A stretch of DNA of 64,000 nt from Micromonospora violae (GTDB lineage: Bacteria > Actinomycetota > Actinomycetes > Mycobacteriales > Micromonosporaceae): assembly GCF_004217135.1 (NCBI RefSeq), contig NZ_SHKK01000001.1:2294001-2358000 (forward strand). Direction: 5' to 3'. This document shows, piece after piece, positions 20,662 through 29,722 of this stretch; position 1 is the first letter of the stretch; the number at the start of each line of letters is the position of its first letter. Position numbers and translations under genes: made by a program. A model generated the notes under the pieces. It was not told the origin of the DNA and searched no databases. It was given only the letters and a program-made list of their open reading frames with translations.

Positions 20662-22691
20662 CGGTCCTCCTCCAGCACGACAACCCCGAACACCGGCAGC
20701 CGCAGGGCGGCGCCGGGTGCCGTGCGGTCGCCGGTGAGCAGGTCGACGCCGCCGACCCGGGTGGTCACCTCGACCGGCTCGGCGCGGTGGTTGAGCAGAA
20801 ACCGCAGCCGCGACCCGTCCGCGGCGACGCGGACGGCGGATTCCAGGTCGGGCACGTCCGGGTGGGGCCCGAGCAGGTCGTGCCGGTCGAGCACCTGCCG
20901 CACCACCCAGGACACCCCGACCTGGTCCAGCCCGGCGGCCACGTACCAGCCGTCACCCGCACCGAAGGAATTGCGGGTCACCGCCGGGGTGCCCGCGTAG
21001 AAGTCGGCCTGGTAGGTGCCGACCACCTCCGCGCCCTGCGGAATCACCAGTTCGAACAGCAGCCGCGCATCGACGTCGACCTGGTCCGCGCCGTCGCCGA
21101 GGCGGACCGGGTTGACCACGTCCGGGCCGCGCGCGTCCCACTCGTCGACCCGGACACCCATCAACTGCCCGAGCGGGCCCGGCACGTCCATCAGGAACGC
21201 CTGATCGTTCTCGTCCACCCGGCCGGACAGGTAGGTGGTCAGCACTGATCCCCCGCGCGTCGCCACCGCCTCCAGTCGCTGCGGCAGGTCACCCTTGAGC
21301 AGGTACAGGGCCGGGGCGACGACCACGTCGTAGCGGGACAGATCGGCGGTCACCGCGACGACGTCCAGGTCCACACCGGCGTCCCAGAGCGCCCGGTGGT
21401 ACGCGAGCACGACCTGCTGGTAGCCGACCAGCCGGGACGGCCCGTCGGACAGCTCCAACGCCCACCAGCTGTCCCAGTCGAACAGCAGCGCCACCCGGGC
21501 CGGGGTTCGCGCGCCCAGCGACACCGGGCCGAGGCGCTCCAGTTCGGCGCCCAGCTCGGCGACCTCCTGGAACACCCGGGTGTCGGCGCGACCGGCGTGG
21601 CCGATGACCGCCCCGTGGTACTTCTCGCTGGCCCCGCGCGAGGCGCGCAGCTGGAAGAAGAGCACCGCGTCGGCGCCGTGTGCCACGGCCTGCCAACTCC
21701 ACAGCCGCAGCAGACCGGGGCGCTTCAACGGGTTGACGTCGCGGCACGCGGTGACGCTCGGGGTCTGTTCCATCAGCCAGAACGGCTGGCCGTCCTTCAG
21801 GCCGCGCATCAGGTCGTGGGTCAGCGCCATCCGGGCCGCCGACTCGTCGTCCGGCGGGTAGTTGTCCCAGGAGACGAAGTCCAGGTGGGGGGCCCAGCGG
21901 TGGTAGTCGATCGGCCGGTACATGCCCATGAAGTTCGTGGTCACCGGCAGTGTCGGGCTGGATTCCCGGATGGCGGCCTTCTCGTCGCGGAAGTTGGTCA
22001 GCATCGCGTCGGAGGTGAACCGCCGATAGTCCAGAGTGATGCCCGCGAACGCGCTGTGGTCCGGGCCGCGCCAGTGCTCGGTCAACGCCGACGGTGGCTC
22101 GATCTCGTCCCAGTCGGTGAAGGTGTGCGACCAGAAGGTCGTGTACCAGGCCTCGTTCAGCGCGTCGAGGGTGCCGTAGCGGTCGCGCAGCCAACCCCGG
22201 AAGCCGGCCGCGCACAGCGCGCAGTAGCAGGCGCCGCCGTACTCGTTGCCGACGTGCCAGGCGAGCACCGCCGGGGTGTCGGCGTAGCGGCGGGCGACCC
22301 GGCGGGCCAGCTCCGTCGCGAGCCGGCGGAAGACCGGTGAGCTGGGGCAGGAGTTGTGCCGCTGACCGAACCGGTGCTTGCGGCCTTCGAAGTCGGTCCG
22401 GGTCACCTCGGGGTACGCCTTCGCCAACCACGGCGGGTGGGCGCCGGTGCCGGTGGCCAGGCAGATCCCGCGCCCCTCGGCGCCGGCCCGCTCGACGATC
22501 GTGTCCAGCAACGCGAAGTCGTAGGTGTCCTCGGCGGGCTGGGTGAGCGCCCAGTCGAACACGCCGAGGGTGACCAGGTCGATCCGTGCGGTGTCGAAGA
22601 GACGGTAGTCCTGCTTCCACACGTCCTCGGGCCACTGTTCCGGGTTGTAGTCGCCCCCGAAGGGCACCTTGGCGCTGAGGGGCAGGCTCAT
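20658..22691 (-). CDS. Beta-galactosidase / arabinosidase family GH42
   Basis: Cytoplasmic GH42 enzyme of 677 residues with no signal peptide. Acid/base Glu150 (AWHVGNEYG) is followed by the zinc-type Cys cluster (CYCALC), and nucleophile Glu307 lies in FWLMEQTPS. A trimerisation domain and a small C-terminal beta domain complete the usual layout. GH42 members cleave terminal beta-D-galactose or, in some cases, alpha-L-arabinopyranose. Placed between a transport system and an alpha-glucuronidase, it most likely trims galactose or arabinose side groups from imported hemicellulose oligosaccharides. It overlaps both neighbours by four bases, so translation is coupled. Confidence 0.92.
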   Translation of the reverse strand: MSLPLSAKVPFGGDYNPEQWPEDVWKQDYRLFDTARIDLVTLGVFDWALTQPAEDTYDFALLDTIVERAGAEGRGICLATGTGAHPPWLAKAYPEVTRTDFEGRKHRFGQRHNSCPSSPVFRRLATELARRVARRYADTPAVLAWHVGNEYGGACYCALCAAGFRGWLRDRYGTLDALNEAWYTTFWSHTFTDWDEIEPPSALTEHWRGPDHSAFAGITLDYRRFTSDAMLTNFRDEKAAIRESSPTLPVTTNFMGMYRPIDYHRWAPHLDFVSWDNYPPDDESAARMALTHDLMRGLKDGQPFWLMEQTPSVTACRDVNPLKRPGLLRLWSWQAVAHGADAVLFFQLRASRGASEKYHGAVIGHAGRADTRVFQEVAELGAELERLGPVSLGARTPARVALLFDWDSWWALELSDGPSRLVGYQQVVLAYHRALWDAGVDLDVVAVTADLSRYDVVVAPALYLLKGDLPQRLEAVATRGGSVLTTYLSGRVDENDQAFLMDVPGPLGQLMGVRVDEWDARGPDVVNPVRLGDGADQVDVDARLLFELVIPQGAEVVGTYQADFYAGTPAVTRNSFGAGDGWYVAAGLDQVGVSWVVRQVLDRHDLLGPHPDVPDLESAVRVAADGSRLRFLLNHRAEPVEVTTRVGGVDLLTGDRTAPGAALRLPVFGVVVLEEDR

Positions 22692-23377
22692 GCCGTGAAC
22701 TCCTTCCGGATCAGGTGGATCATCGGGTCGCTGACGCGCAGGAACGCCAGCACCGCGACCGACGCGAGCAGCATCAGCACCGCCTCGGAGAAGACCGCGG
22801 TGATCCCCGCCGCCGCGGCCAGCAGCAGGGCGTTACCGACCGGGACACCGGGGGTACGCACGAGGAAGTGCACGGCCAGCCGGAGCACGTCCCGGGTGCG
22901 GAAGTCGAACAGCGCGATGATCACCAGGGCGTTGGCCGCGCCGAGGGTCACCGCCCCCGCGATCAGCACCAACGGCACCGCCCACCAACCCGCGAGGCCG
23001 ACCGCGCCGGAGTAGACGAGGTTCAGTGCGAGCACGGTCAGCCACAGCAGCGCCGGCACCCAGATGCGCAGCACGCCGAGCGCGTTCGCCCGGTAGCCGC
23101 GCCAGAACAGGGCGGCCGGGCGCAGGTCGGTCAGGTCGGTTCGTTGGTGGCGCAGGGTGTACAGGGCTGCGGCGATGGCCGGGCCGACCGGCACCAGGAA
23201 GAGCGCGACCAGCGGCAGGTTGCTGGGGTCGCGGCCCAACAGCAGCAGTGGGAGCAGGCCGGGCAGGGTGGTGAGCAGCAGGAGCAGTTCGACCACGAGC
23301 AGGATGTAGACGCGCGAGGTGATCCGCGACAGTGGGCCGTCGCCGAACTGTCGCCAGGCCTGGGCCGCGCCACTCAC
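22688..23377 (-). CDS. YesL/DUF624-family membrane protein
   Basis: A protein of 229 residues with five or six hydrophobic helices (VYILLVVELLLLLTTLPGLLPLLLL and others) and the DUF624 features LSRITSRVYILLVVELL near the start and RNFK-like F(D)FRTRDVLRLAV. This family always travels with YtcQ/LplA-type sugar importers; its role is unproven, perhaps helping transport or signalling. I chose the GTG at 23377 because of GAGGGAGCG upstream. An ATG-initiated frame reaching 23548 would overlap the preceding lipoprotein gene by about 100 bases. Its end overlaps the GH42 start. Confidence 0.88.
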   Translation of the reverse strand: MSGAAQAWRQFGDGPLSRITSRVYILLVVELLLLLTTLPGLLPLLLLGRDPSNLPLVALFLVPVGPAIAAALYTLRHQRTDLTDLRPAALFWRGYRANALGVLRIWVPALLWLTVLALNLVYSGAVGLAGWWAVPLVLIAGAVTLGAANALVIIALFDFRTRDVLRLAVHFLVRTPGVPVGNALLLAAAAGITAVFSEAVLMLLASVAVLAFLRVSDPMIHLIRKEFTA

Positions 23378-23444
23378 GATCGCTCCCTCTGGTCGCCCGG
23401 GGCCCGGTCGGGCGGCGGCAGACCGCCCGACCGGACCCCGCTGG

Positions 23445-25082
23445 TCAGCCGTTGTTCTTCTGGAACCGCTCGTACGCCTTGTTGACCAGGTCGATGTACT
23501 GGTCGGAGTTCTTGGCCTTGAGCTCGGCCACGTACGCGTCCCACTCACTGAGCGGGCGCTGGCCCAGGGCGAACTTCAGCGTGTTCTGGGTGACGAAGTC
23601 CTTCAGCGGGGTCTCCCAGAGCGACACCTGCTCGCGCTCCTCGTCGGTCAGCGGAGCGGGCGGGTTCACCTCCCTTGGCTTGCGGGCGTCCATCACCTTC
23701 TGGAACTCCAGCTCCTCCGGCGAGAAGAAACCACGGACCAGGTCGGGGCCACCACCGTAGGCGAAGACGCCGTTCTGGAAACCGAAGTCCTTCTGCAGGT
23801 GTTTGGGCGCCGTCGGGTTGAGGCCGAGGAAGTCGACGGCGGGGTCGAGCGTGCGCTTGCCGGAGGTGTCCTTGGTGAAGGTGGTGCCCTCGACGCCCCA
23901 GCGGGCGAACTCCTGGCCGGCGTCGGAATACCAGAGCCAGTCGATGAACTGCATCATGGCCACGAAGTTCTTGCTCTCCCGCGCCTTCGAGGAGATCATG
24001 ATGCCGTTCTCCAGGCGGAAGAAGGTGTTGATCTCACCGGCCGGGCCGACCGGCAGTGGAATCTTCGCCATTTTCGCCTTCGGCAGCGTCTTGGCCAGGT
24101 CGGGCCGGTGGTTGTTGACAAGCGTCTGGGCGTTGCCGGTGACCACGAAGGACTTGCCGTTGGCGAGCTTCTGGCGCGCCTGGTCGTCGGTCTGGGTGAA
24201 GCTCTCCGGGTCGAGCAGACCCTCGGCGACGAGCTTGTGCAGGTACGTGAGCATCTGCTTGTACTGCTCGGACGCGCCGGTGTAGGTGAACTTCTTCGCC
24301 GTCGGATCCCACGTGGCGTGCTGGTAGTCCCAGCCGGCCCGCGTGCCGTAGGACGCGCCGAGGATGCTGAGCAGGGCGCCGGTCGGGTTGGGCTTACTGA
24401 ACAGGTCGGAGTACGGGTAGACGCTCGGGTACTTCGCCTTCATGGCCTTGAGCACCGTGTACAGATCGTCCCAGGTCGTCGGCACCGACAGGTTCAGCTC
24501 CTCCAGGATGTCGGTACGCACCAGCACCGTGTATTCCTGGGTGGGCTTCTCGTGCACGCCGGGCAGCAGGTAGAACTTGCCGTCGGCCTGCCGCAGGGTG
24601 TCGATCTCCGGCTGGAGGTTCCACTTGGCAATCTTGTCCTTGAGGTTGGGCATCAGATCCAGGTAGTCGCTTACCGGCAGGATCGCCCCGGAGGACACGA
24701 AGGCGTCCTCCTGCGGGTGGTACGTCTTCGGGATGATCAGTGGGGCGTCCCCGGCGCCGATCAGCAGGCTGCGCTTCTGCTCGTAGTCGCTCAGCGGCAC
24801 CGCGACCGGCTCGATCTTCACGTTCGTCCGCTTGGTGAGCTCCGACCAGAACAGCCAGTCTTCCTTGAGCGGGTAGAACGTGTGGTTGTTGTAGAGGGTG
24901 GGGAACGACAGTGCCTCGGTGGCCTTGAACTGGTCGCCGACACCGTAGTCCGCCATCGCGCCGACCCGGTTCTCGGAGAGGTCCGTCGACTCGGCGGGGT
25001 CCTCGGAGCAGGCGGTGGTCAGGCTGAGCGCGAGCAGACCCGCGGTGGCCAATGCCACGCGGCGCCACGTCTGGTGGAGCAT
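23445..25082 (-). CDS. Sugar ABC transporter solute-binding lipoprotein (LplA/YtcQ/AguE type)
   Basis: Captures oligosaccharide outside the membrane. At 545 residues it is much larger than ordinary sugar-binding proteins, as in the LplA/YtcQ/AguE group. The signal peptide ends in lipobox LTTAC (Cys25), so it is lipid-anchored. Bacterial extracellular solute-binding features are visible (ETEALSFPTLYNNHTFYPL, MMQFIDWLWYSDAGQEFARWG). The ATG follows AAAGGA. AguE-type systems next to GH67 enzymes import aldotetraouronic acid, so that is the favoured ligand here by inference. Confidence 0.92.
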   Translation of the reverse strand: MLHQTWRRVALATAGLLALSLTTACSEDPAESTDLSENRVGAMADYGVGDQFKATEALSFPTLYNNHTFYPLKEDWLFWSELTKRTNVKIEPVAVPLSDYEQKRSLLIGAGDAPLIIPKTYHPQEDAFVSSGAILPVSDYLDLMPNLKDKIAKWNLQPEIDTLRQADGKFYLLPGVHEKPTQEYTVLVRTDILEELNLSVPTTWDDLYTVLKAMKAKYPSVYPYSDLFSKPNPTGALLSILGASYGTRAGWDYQHATWDPTAKKFTYTGASEQYKQMLTYLHKLVAEGLLDPESFTQTDDQARQKLANGKSFVVTGNAQTLVNNHRPDLAKTLPKAKMAKIPLPVGPAGEINTFFRLENGIMISSKARESKNFVAMMQFIDWLWYSDAGQEFARWGVEGTTFTKDTSGKRTLDPAVDFLGLNPTAPKHLQKDFGFQNGVFAYGGGPDLVRGFFSPEELEFQKVMDARKPREVNPPAPLTDEEREQVSLWETPLKDFVTQNTLKFALGQRPLSEWDAYVAELKAKNSDQYIDLVNKAYERFQKNNG

Positions 25083-25121
25083 GGCTGGTCCTTTCGGTGG
25101 TGGGGTGGGAGGTGCGGTGGC

Positions 25122-26033
25122 TCAGCCCTTGACGGCGCCGAGCATCACGCCGCGGACGAAGTACCGCTGGACGAAGGGGTAGACCGCCAGGATGGGCAGG
25201 GTGGTGAGCACGATCGTCACGGCCTGGAGGGTGGCCGCCGCCTGGACCTTGTCGGCGTCGGCGGCACCGGACGACTCGGCGCTGGTGGCGCCCGCGATGA
25301 GGTTGCGCAGGTACACGGTGACCGGCAGCAGGTCCTGCTTGTCGATGTAGAGGAACGCGGTGAACCACGAGTTCCAGAAGGCGACCGCGTAGAAGAGCAC
25401 CATCGTGGCGATGATCGCCTTCGACAGGGGCAGCACGATCCGCAGCAGGATGCCGTACGTGTTCAGCCCGTCGACCGCCGCGGCCTCTTCCAACTCGTTC
25501 GGCAGGCTCTCGAAGAACGCCTTCATGACCAGCAGGTTGAACACGCTGATGGCGTTGGGGATCACCACGGCCCAGATGGTGTTCTTCATCCCCAGGCTGG
25601 TGACCAGCACGTAGTTGGGGATCAGGCCACCGGAGAAGAACATGGTGAACAGCGCGACACCGATGAGAAAGGGTCTCCCCTTGAGCTGCGGTTTCGACAA
25701 CACGTACGCGTAACAGGTGGTCAGCACGATCGAGATGAGCGTGGCGACCACCGTGTACACCACGGTGTTGCGGTAGTTCGTCCAGAACATCGCGTCGGAC
25801 ATCACCAGCTTGTACGCGGTCAGGTTGAACCCGCGCGGGACGATGGTGACCTTCCCGGCGATGATGTACGCCTCGTTGCTCAGCGAGCGGGCCACGATGG
25901 TGAGGAACGGGTACAGCGTCACCACCACGACGCCGAGCAGGACGACCGTGTTGACGATCCGGAAGATCCGGTAACCCCGGCTGTCGTCCGGCCCACGGGT
26001 CTTCGGGGCGTCGATCTTCGTACCGAGGGTCAC
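25122..26033 (-). CDS. Sugar ABC transporter permease, second (LplC/YtcP/AguG type)
   Basis: Inner-membrane permease of 303 residues with six predicted helices. The EAA loop reads ELEEAAAVDGLNTYGILLRIVLPLSKA, and the C-terminus is typical of the family (YPFVQRYFVRGVMLGAVKG). The GTG at 26033 is chosen because it overlaps the upstream stop in a GTGA arrangement. A longer frame would run about 425 bases back into the other permease gene. No ATPase is encoded in the operon, so it presumably uses a shared MsiK-type ATPase encoded elsewhere. Confidence 0.93.
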   Translation of the reverse strand: MTLGTKIDAPKTRGPDDSRGYRIFRIVNTVVLLGVVVVTLYPFLTIVARSLSNEAYIIAGKVTIVPRGFNLTAYKLVMSDAMFWTNYRNTVVYTVVATLISIVLTTCYAYVLSKPQLKGRPFLIGVALFTMFFSGGLIPNYVLVTSLGMKNTIWAVVIPNAISVFNLLVMKAFFESLPNELEEAAAVDGLNTYGILLRIVLPLSKAIIATMVLFYAVAFWNSWFTAFLYIDKQDLLPVTVYLRNLIAGATSAESSGAADADKVQAAATLQAVTIVLTTLPILAVYPFVQRYFVRGVMLGAVKG

Positions 26034-27019
26034 CACAGGCTCGTCCCCACCGTGCGACGGGAGATGACGTTCGCCGACAGGACGAGGATCAGCCCGATCA
26101 CCGCCTCGAAGAGGCCGATGGCGGCCGCGTAGCTGAAGTTGCTCGACTGGAAGCCCATCCGGAACAGGTAGGTGGAGACCACGTCGGCGGTCGGGTACGT
26201 CAACGGGTTGTAGAGCAGCAGGATCTTCTCGAACCCGACGGCCAGGAAGCTGCCGATGTTGAGGATCAGCAACGTCACCATCGTGGGTCGGATGCCGGGC
26301 AGGGTGACGTGCCAGGTCTGCCGCAGCCGGCCGGCGCCGTCGATCCGGGCCGCCTCGTACAGGTCCTCGTCGATGGTGGTGAGCGCGGCGAGGTAGAGGA
26401 TGGTGCCCCAGCCGACGGTCTGCCAGACCTCGGACGAGACGTAGATGGTGCGGAACCACTCCGGTTGTTGCAGGAATGCCACCGGGTCGCCGCCGAACAG
26501 GCTGACGAGTTGGTTGGCCGTGCCCTCGATCGAGGTCAACTGCATGACCATCGCCGCCACGATCACGATCGACAGGAAGTGCGGCAGGTAGGACACGGAC
26601 TGGACGAACCGCTTGAAGCGGCGGGCCCGGACCTCGTTGAGCAGCAACGCCAGCACGATCGGCAGCGGGAAACAGAACAGCAGGGTCAGCGTCCCGAGCA
26701 CCAGGGTGTTGGTGAAGACCTCCCAGAACGTCGGGTCGGTGAGGAACATCCGGAAGTAGCGCAGCCCGACCCAGTACTCACCGAAGATGCTGCCGCCCGG
26801 CTTGAACCGGCGGAAGGCGATGATGTTGCCGACCATCGGCAGGTACCGGAAGACCAGGAAGAACAGCAGCGGCAGGATGGCGAGGGAGTAGAGCTGCCAG
26901 TCCCGGCGCAGGGCTTGGCGCCAACTGCGATGGTGTCGTGGCGAGCGCGGGGCGGGGCTGTGCGCCGCCTGCGGCGAACGCGGCGGTGCTGGCGGGGGTG
27001 GCCGCAGGGTGGATGTCAT
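26030..27019 (-). CDS. Sugar ABC transporter permease, first (LplB/YteP/AguF type)
   Basis: Inner-membrane permease of 329 residues with a Pro-rich cytoplasmic N-tail (1-35) and six helices starting LYSLAILPLLFFLVFRYLPMVGNIIAFRRF, the recognisable beginning of LplB-type proteins. The EAA loop is YEAARIDGAGRLRQTWHVTLPGIRP. The ATG has GGAGG eight bases upstream. It forms the channel with the following permease, whose start overlaps its stop, and follows the GH3 gene by only 10 bases. Confidence 0.93.
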   Translation of the reverse strand: MTSTLRPPPPAPPRSPQAAHSPAPRSPRHHRSWRQALRRDWQLYSLAILPLLFFLVFRYLPMVGNIIAFRRFKPGGSIFGEYWVGLRYFRMFLTDPTFWEVFTNTLVLGTLTLLFCFPLPIVLALLLNEVRARRFKRFVQSVSYLPHFLSIVIVAAMVMQLTSIEGTANQLVSLFGGDPVAFLQQPEWFRTIYVSSEVWQTVGWGTILYLAALTTIDEDLYEAARIDGAGRLRQTWHVTLPGIRPTMVTLLILNIGSFLAVGFEKILLLYNPLTYPTADVVSTYLFRMGFQSSNFSYAAAIGLFEAVIGLILVLSANVISRRTVGTSLW

Positions 27020-27029
27020 CCTCGGCCTC

Positions 27030-29405
27030 CTATGCCGACTGCGGTACGGCCACGAGGGGCTCCACTCGCACCGAGGTGAGCAGTTCGCGCTCGTAGCCGA
27101 CCTGGCGTTCGGCGCCGACCAGTCGCAGCGGCAGCGCCGCCGCCACGTCGCCGCTCGATCGGGCGATCCGCAGCTCGACGTCGCCCGGCTCGACGATCCG
27201 CCGGCCGGCCAGCCCGGTGAACGAGGCGACGTCGGCCGGGACGGCGAACGTCACGTGCGCCGCCTCGCCGGGTGCCAACGGCAGTCGGGTGTAGCCGATC
27301 AGCCGGACCACCGGGCGGGTGGTCTGCGCGACCGGGTCGTGCAGGTAGAGCTGCACGACGTCGGTGCCGGCCCGCGCACCGGTGTTGGTGACGGTGACCC
27401 GCACCCGCACCTCGCCGTCGACCGGCCAGCTCGCCGGTTCGTCGCGCGTGTCGGTGGCCGGCTCGACCACCGCCGCGTCGGACCACTCGAAGGTGGTGTA
27501 GCTCAGCCCGTGGCCGAACGGGTACGCCGGGGTCGGGTCGATCGAGGAGACCTTGTTGCGGTGGCCGAGCGGTGGTGCGAGGTAGGTGCTGGGCAGTCCG
27601 CCGGCGTCGCGGGGCACGCTGACCGGCAACCGCCCGGAGGGGTTCACCGCGCCGGTGAGCACCTCGGCGAGGGCCTGCCCACCGCGCTGGCCGAGGAAGA
27701 ACGCCTGCACCACGGCCGCCACGCCGTCGAACTCCGGGCCGAGCGCGTAGGGGCGGCCGGTCATCAGCACCAGCACGACCGGGGTGCCGGTGGCGAGGAC
27801 AGCGCGGACGAGGTCGGCCTGCACGCCGGGTAGTCGCAGGTCGACGGCGTCGCAGCCCTCACCGGAGGTGCCTCGGCCGAACATTCCCGCGCGGTCGCCG
27901 ACGGCCAGCACGCAGACGTCGGCGGCGGCAGCCGCGGCGACCGCGGCCGGGATGCCCGAGGTGTCCTCGCCGGTGATGGCGCACCCCGGCTCGTGGGTGA
28001 GCAGCGGAACGCGTCGGGCCAACTCGTCGCGCAGGGTGGGGATGTCCACGCCGAACCCGACGTCGACGTGGTGGATGCCCACGTGGTTGGGGAACGTGTA
28101 ACAGCCGAGCATGGCCATCGGGTCGTCGGCGACCGGCCCGAGCAGGGCGACCCGGCTGCCCGTGGGCAGCGGGAGGAGGCCGGTGTTGCGCAGCAGCACG
28201 ACGGACTCGCGGGCCAGGCGCACGGCGATGTCCTGGCTGGCCTCGTCGTCGAAGCGCAGGGACGCCACGTCGTCGGGCAGTTCCTGCCAACCCTCGTCGA
28301 GCAGGCCGAGCTCGATCTTCTGGATCAGCACCCGGCGCAGGGCGCAGTCGATCAGCGCCTCGTCGACCCCGCCTCGGCGCGCCGCCTGCACCAGCGGTTC
28401 GCCGAAGGCGTCCACCGTGGGCAGTTCGACGTCGATCCCGGCCCGCAGGGCGAGCCGCGCCGCTTCGGCGGCGTCCCCGGCGACTCCGTGCAGGGTCTGC
28501 AGGAACCGTACGGCGAAGTAGTCGGCCACCACGGTGCCGGTGAAGCCCCACTCGTCGCGCAACAGCCCGGTCAGCAGTCCACGGTCGGCCGCGACGGGCA
28601 GGCCGTCGATCTCGGCGTAGGAGTTCATCACCGAGCGGGCGCCGCCGAGACGCAGCGCCATCTCGAACGGCGGAAGGATGACATCGGCGAGTTCGCGGCG
28701 GCCCATCGGCGCCGGCGCGAGGTTACGTCCGCCACGGGAGGCGGAGTAGCCGGCGAAGTGCTTCAGTGTGGCCACCACGCCGGCCCGTTCCAGGCCCCGC
28801 ACGTACGCGGCGCCGGTCGTCCCGACCAGGTAGGGGTCCTCGCCGATCGTCTCTTCGGTACGGCCCCAGCGGTAGTCACGGGTGACATCCAGGACCGGGG
28901 CGAGGCCCTGGTGCACACCGGCGGCGCGCATCGACCGCCCGATCCGGTCGGCCATCGCCTCCACCAGGTCGGGGTCGAAGGACGCACCCCAGCTGAGCGG
29001 GGTCGGGTAGACGGTGGCCCGCCACGCCGCGAACCCGGTGAGGCACTCCTCGTGCACCTGAGCCGGGATGCCGAACCGACTGGCGGCCACGATCTGCGCC
29101 TGCGAGGCCGCCAGCGACCGGGCACCGAGCACCGGGTCGACCGGGGCGGTGCCGAACGGGCGGGTGAGCTGACCCAACCCGTGCTGGATGACCGTGCTCC
29201 AGGGCGGCAACTCGCTGATCATGTCCGATTGGTGCGGTGCGACGCCCTCGCCGCTGGCCTCGGCGCCGACCCAGACCCCGACGAGCTGGGCGATCTTCTC
29301 TTCCAGGGACATCTGTGGCAGGAGCGCCTCGGCCCGCTCGGTCGGCGACAGCCGTTGATCACGCCACGGCGCGACGCCGCTGTCCCCGAGCGACTGACTT
29401 CCCAT
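27030..29405 (-). CDS. Cytoplasmic GH3 glycosidase, probable beta-xylosidase
   Basis: A GH3 enzyme of 791 residues without a signal peptide. The N-terminal barrel has the conserved KHFAGY (215-220) and nucleophile Asp295 (VVADYF). The alpha/beta sandwich domain and a C-terminal fibronectin-III-like domain (VRVTVTNTGARAGTDVVQLYLHDP) follow. Its place as first gene of an operon with aldouronate uptake and GH67, beside a LacI gene, points to beta-xylosidase, as in the Streptomyces bxlA/bxlR arrangement; beta-glucosidase cannot be excluded. The ATG at 29405 has AAGGGG upstream; an ATG nine codons earlier (29432) is possible. Confidence 0.88.
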   Translation of the reverse strand: MGSQSLGDSGVAPWRDQRLSPTERAEALLPQMSLEEKIAQLVGVWVGAEASGEGVAPHQSDMISELPPWSTVIQHGLGQLTRPFGTAPVDPVLGARSLAASQAQIVAASRFGIPAQVHEECLTGFAAWRATVYPTPLSWGASFDPDLVEAMADRIGRSMRAAGVHQGLAPVLDVTRDYRWGRTEETIGEDPYLVGTTGAAYVRGLERAGVVATLKHFAGYSASRGGRNLAPAPMGRRELADVILPPFEMALRLGGARSVMNSYAEIDGLPVAADRGLLTGLLRDEWGFTGTVVADYFAVRFLQTLHGVAGDAAEAARLALRAGIDVELPTVDAFGEPLVQAARRGGVDEALIDCALRRVLIQKIELGLLDEGWQELPDDVASLRFDDEASQDIAVRLARESVVLLRNTGLLPLPTGSRVALLGPVADDPMAMLGCYTFPNHVGIHHVDVGFGVDIPTLRDELARRVPLLTHEPGCAITGEDTSGIPAAVAAAAAADVCVLAVGDRAGMFGRGTSGEGCDAVDLRLPGVQADLVRAVLATGTPVVLVLMTGRPYALGPEFDGVAAVVQAFFLGQRGGQALAEVLTGAVNPSGRLPVSVPRDAGGLPSTYLAPPLGHRNKVSSIDPTPAYPFGHGLSYTTFEWSDAAVVEPATDTRDEPASWPVDGEVRVRVTVTNTGARAGTDVVQLYLHDPVAQTTRPVVRLIGYTRLPLAPGEAAHVTFAVPADVASFTGLAGRRIVEPGDVELRIARSSGDVAAALPLRLVGAERQVGYERELLTSVRVEPLVAVPQSA

Positions 29406-29479
29406 GCCATGACCCCTTAGCTCCGGCCACATCCTGTGCCCTCGCGGAACCAGCTCCGTGCCGGACGTTTCTCACGATC

Positions 29480-29496
29480 CGAAACTTTCCGGAAAC
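29480..29496. promoter_or_regulatory. LacI-type operator candidate for the GH3-ABC-GH67 operon
   Basis: The sequence CGAAACTTTCCGGAAAC contains the perfect 10-bp palindrome TTTCCGGAAA and one arm of the CGAAACTTTCG motif found at the LacI gene. It lies roughly 10-30 bases downstream of the start point predicted from the -35/-10 boxes at 29543-29515, a classical repressor position. The whole intergenic region 29406-29722 (317 bases) contains no gene; it holds this operator, the operon promoter and the operator of the LacI gene. Confidence 0.6.
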
Positions 29497-29514
29497 CCGC
29501 GTAACCTTTTCGGC

Positions 29515-29543
29515 AACCTAAGGTCCCCATCGATGCCTGTCAA
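29515..29543 (-). promoter_or_regulatory. Sigma-70-type promoter of the GH3-ABC-GH42-GH67 operon
   Basis: On the minus strand TTGACA (29543-29538), a 17-base spacer and TAGGTT (29520-29515) form a near-consensus HrdB-type promoter about 110 bases before the GH3 start codon. Confidence 0.7.
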
Positions 29544-29693
29544 GAGTCTCAATCGGACTACCAGGGGGTGTTCCCTGCACACGGTGACTCCGCTATCCGC
29601 ACTCGGTCGCCGAGGGACCGCATTCGGACTGACGAATGGGCCGTCCGACCTCGGCACCGACTGGCGTGAATGTTTCATCATGTTAAGGTCGCC

Positions 29694-29704
29694 CGAAACT
29701 TTCG
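29694..29704. promoter_or_regulatory. Perfect CGAAA-C-TTTCG operator before the LacI gene
   Basis: An 11-base palindrome with 5-bp arms lies 18 bases before the chosen start codon and just downstream of a -10-like TAAGGT (29684-29689). It matches the CGAA-N-TTCG half-site form described for the actinomycete xylan regulator BxlR. Autoregulation is likely. Confidence 0.65.
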
Positions 29705-29722
29705 ATGTTGTATGAGGCTGCG

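Noticed and set aside
23319..26132. A 937-codon plus-strand frame across the sugar-transporter genes
   Set aside because: Its product is a low-complexity Arg/Gly/Val/His-rich sequence without a family match, while the minus strand carries clear ABC-transporter genes with overlaps and ribosome sites.
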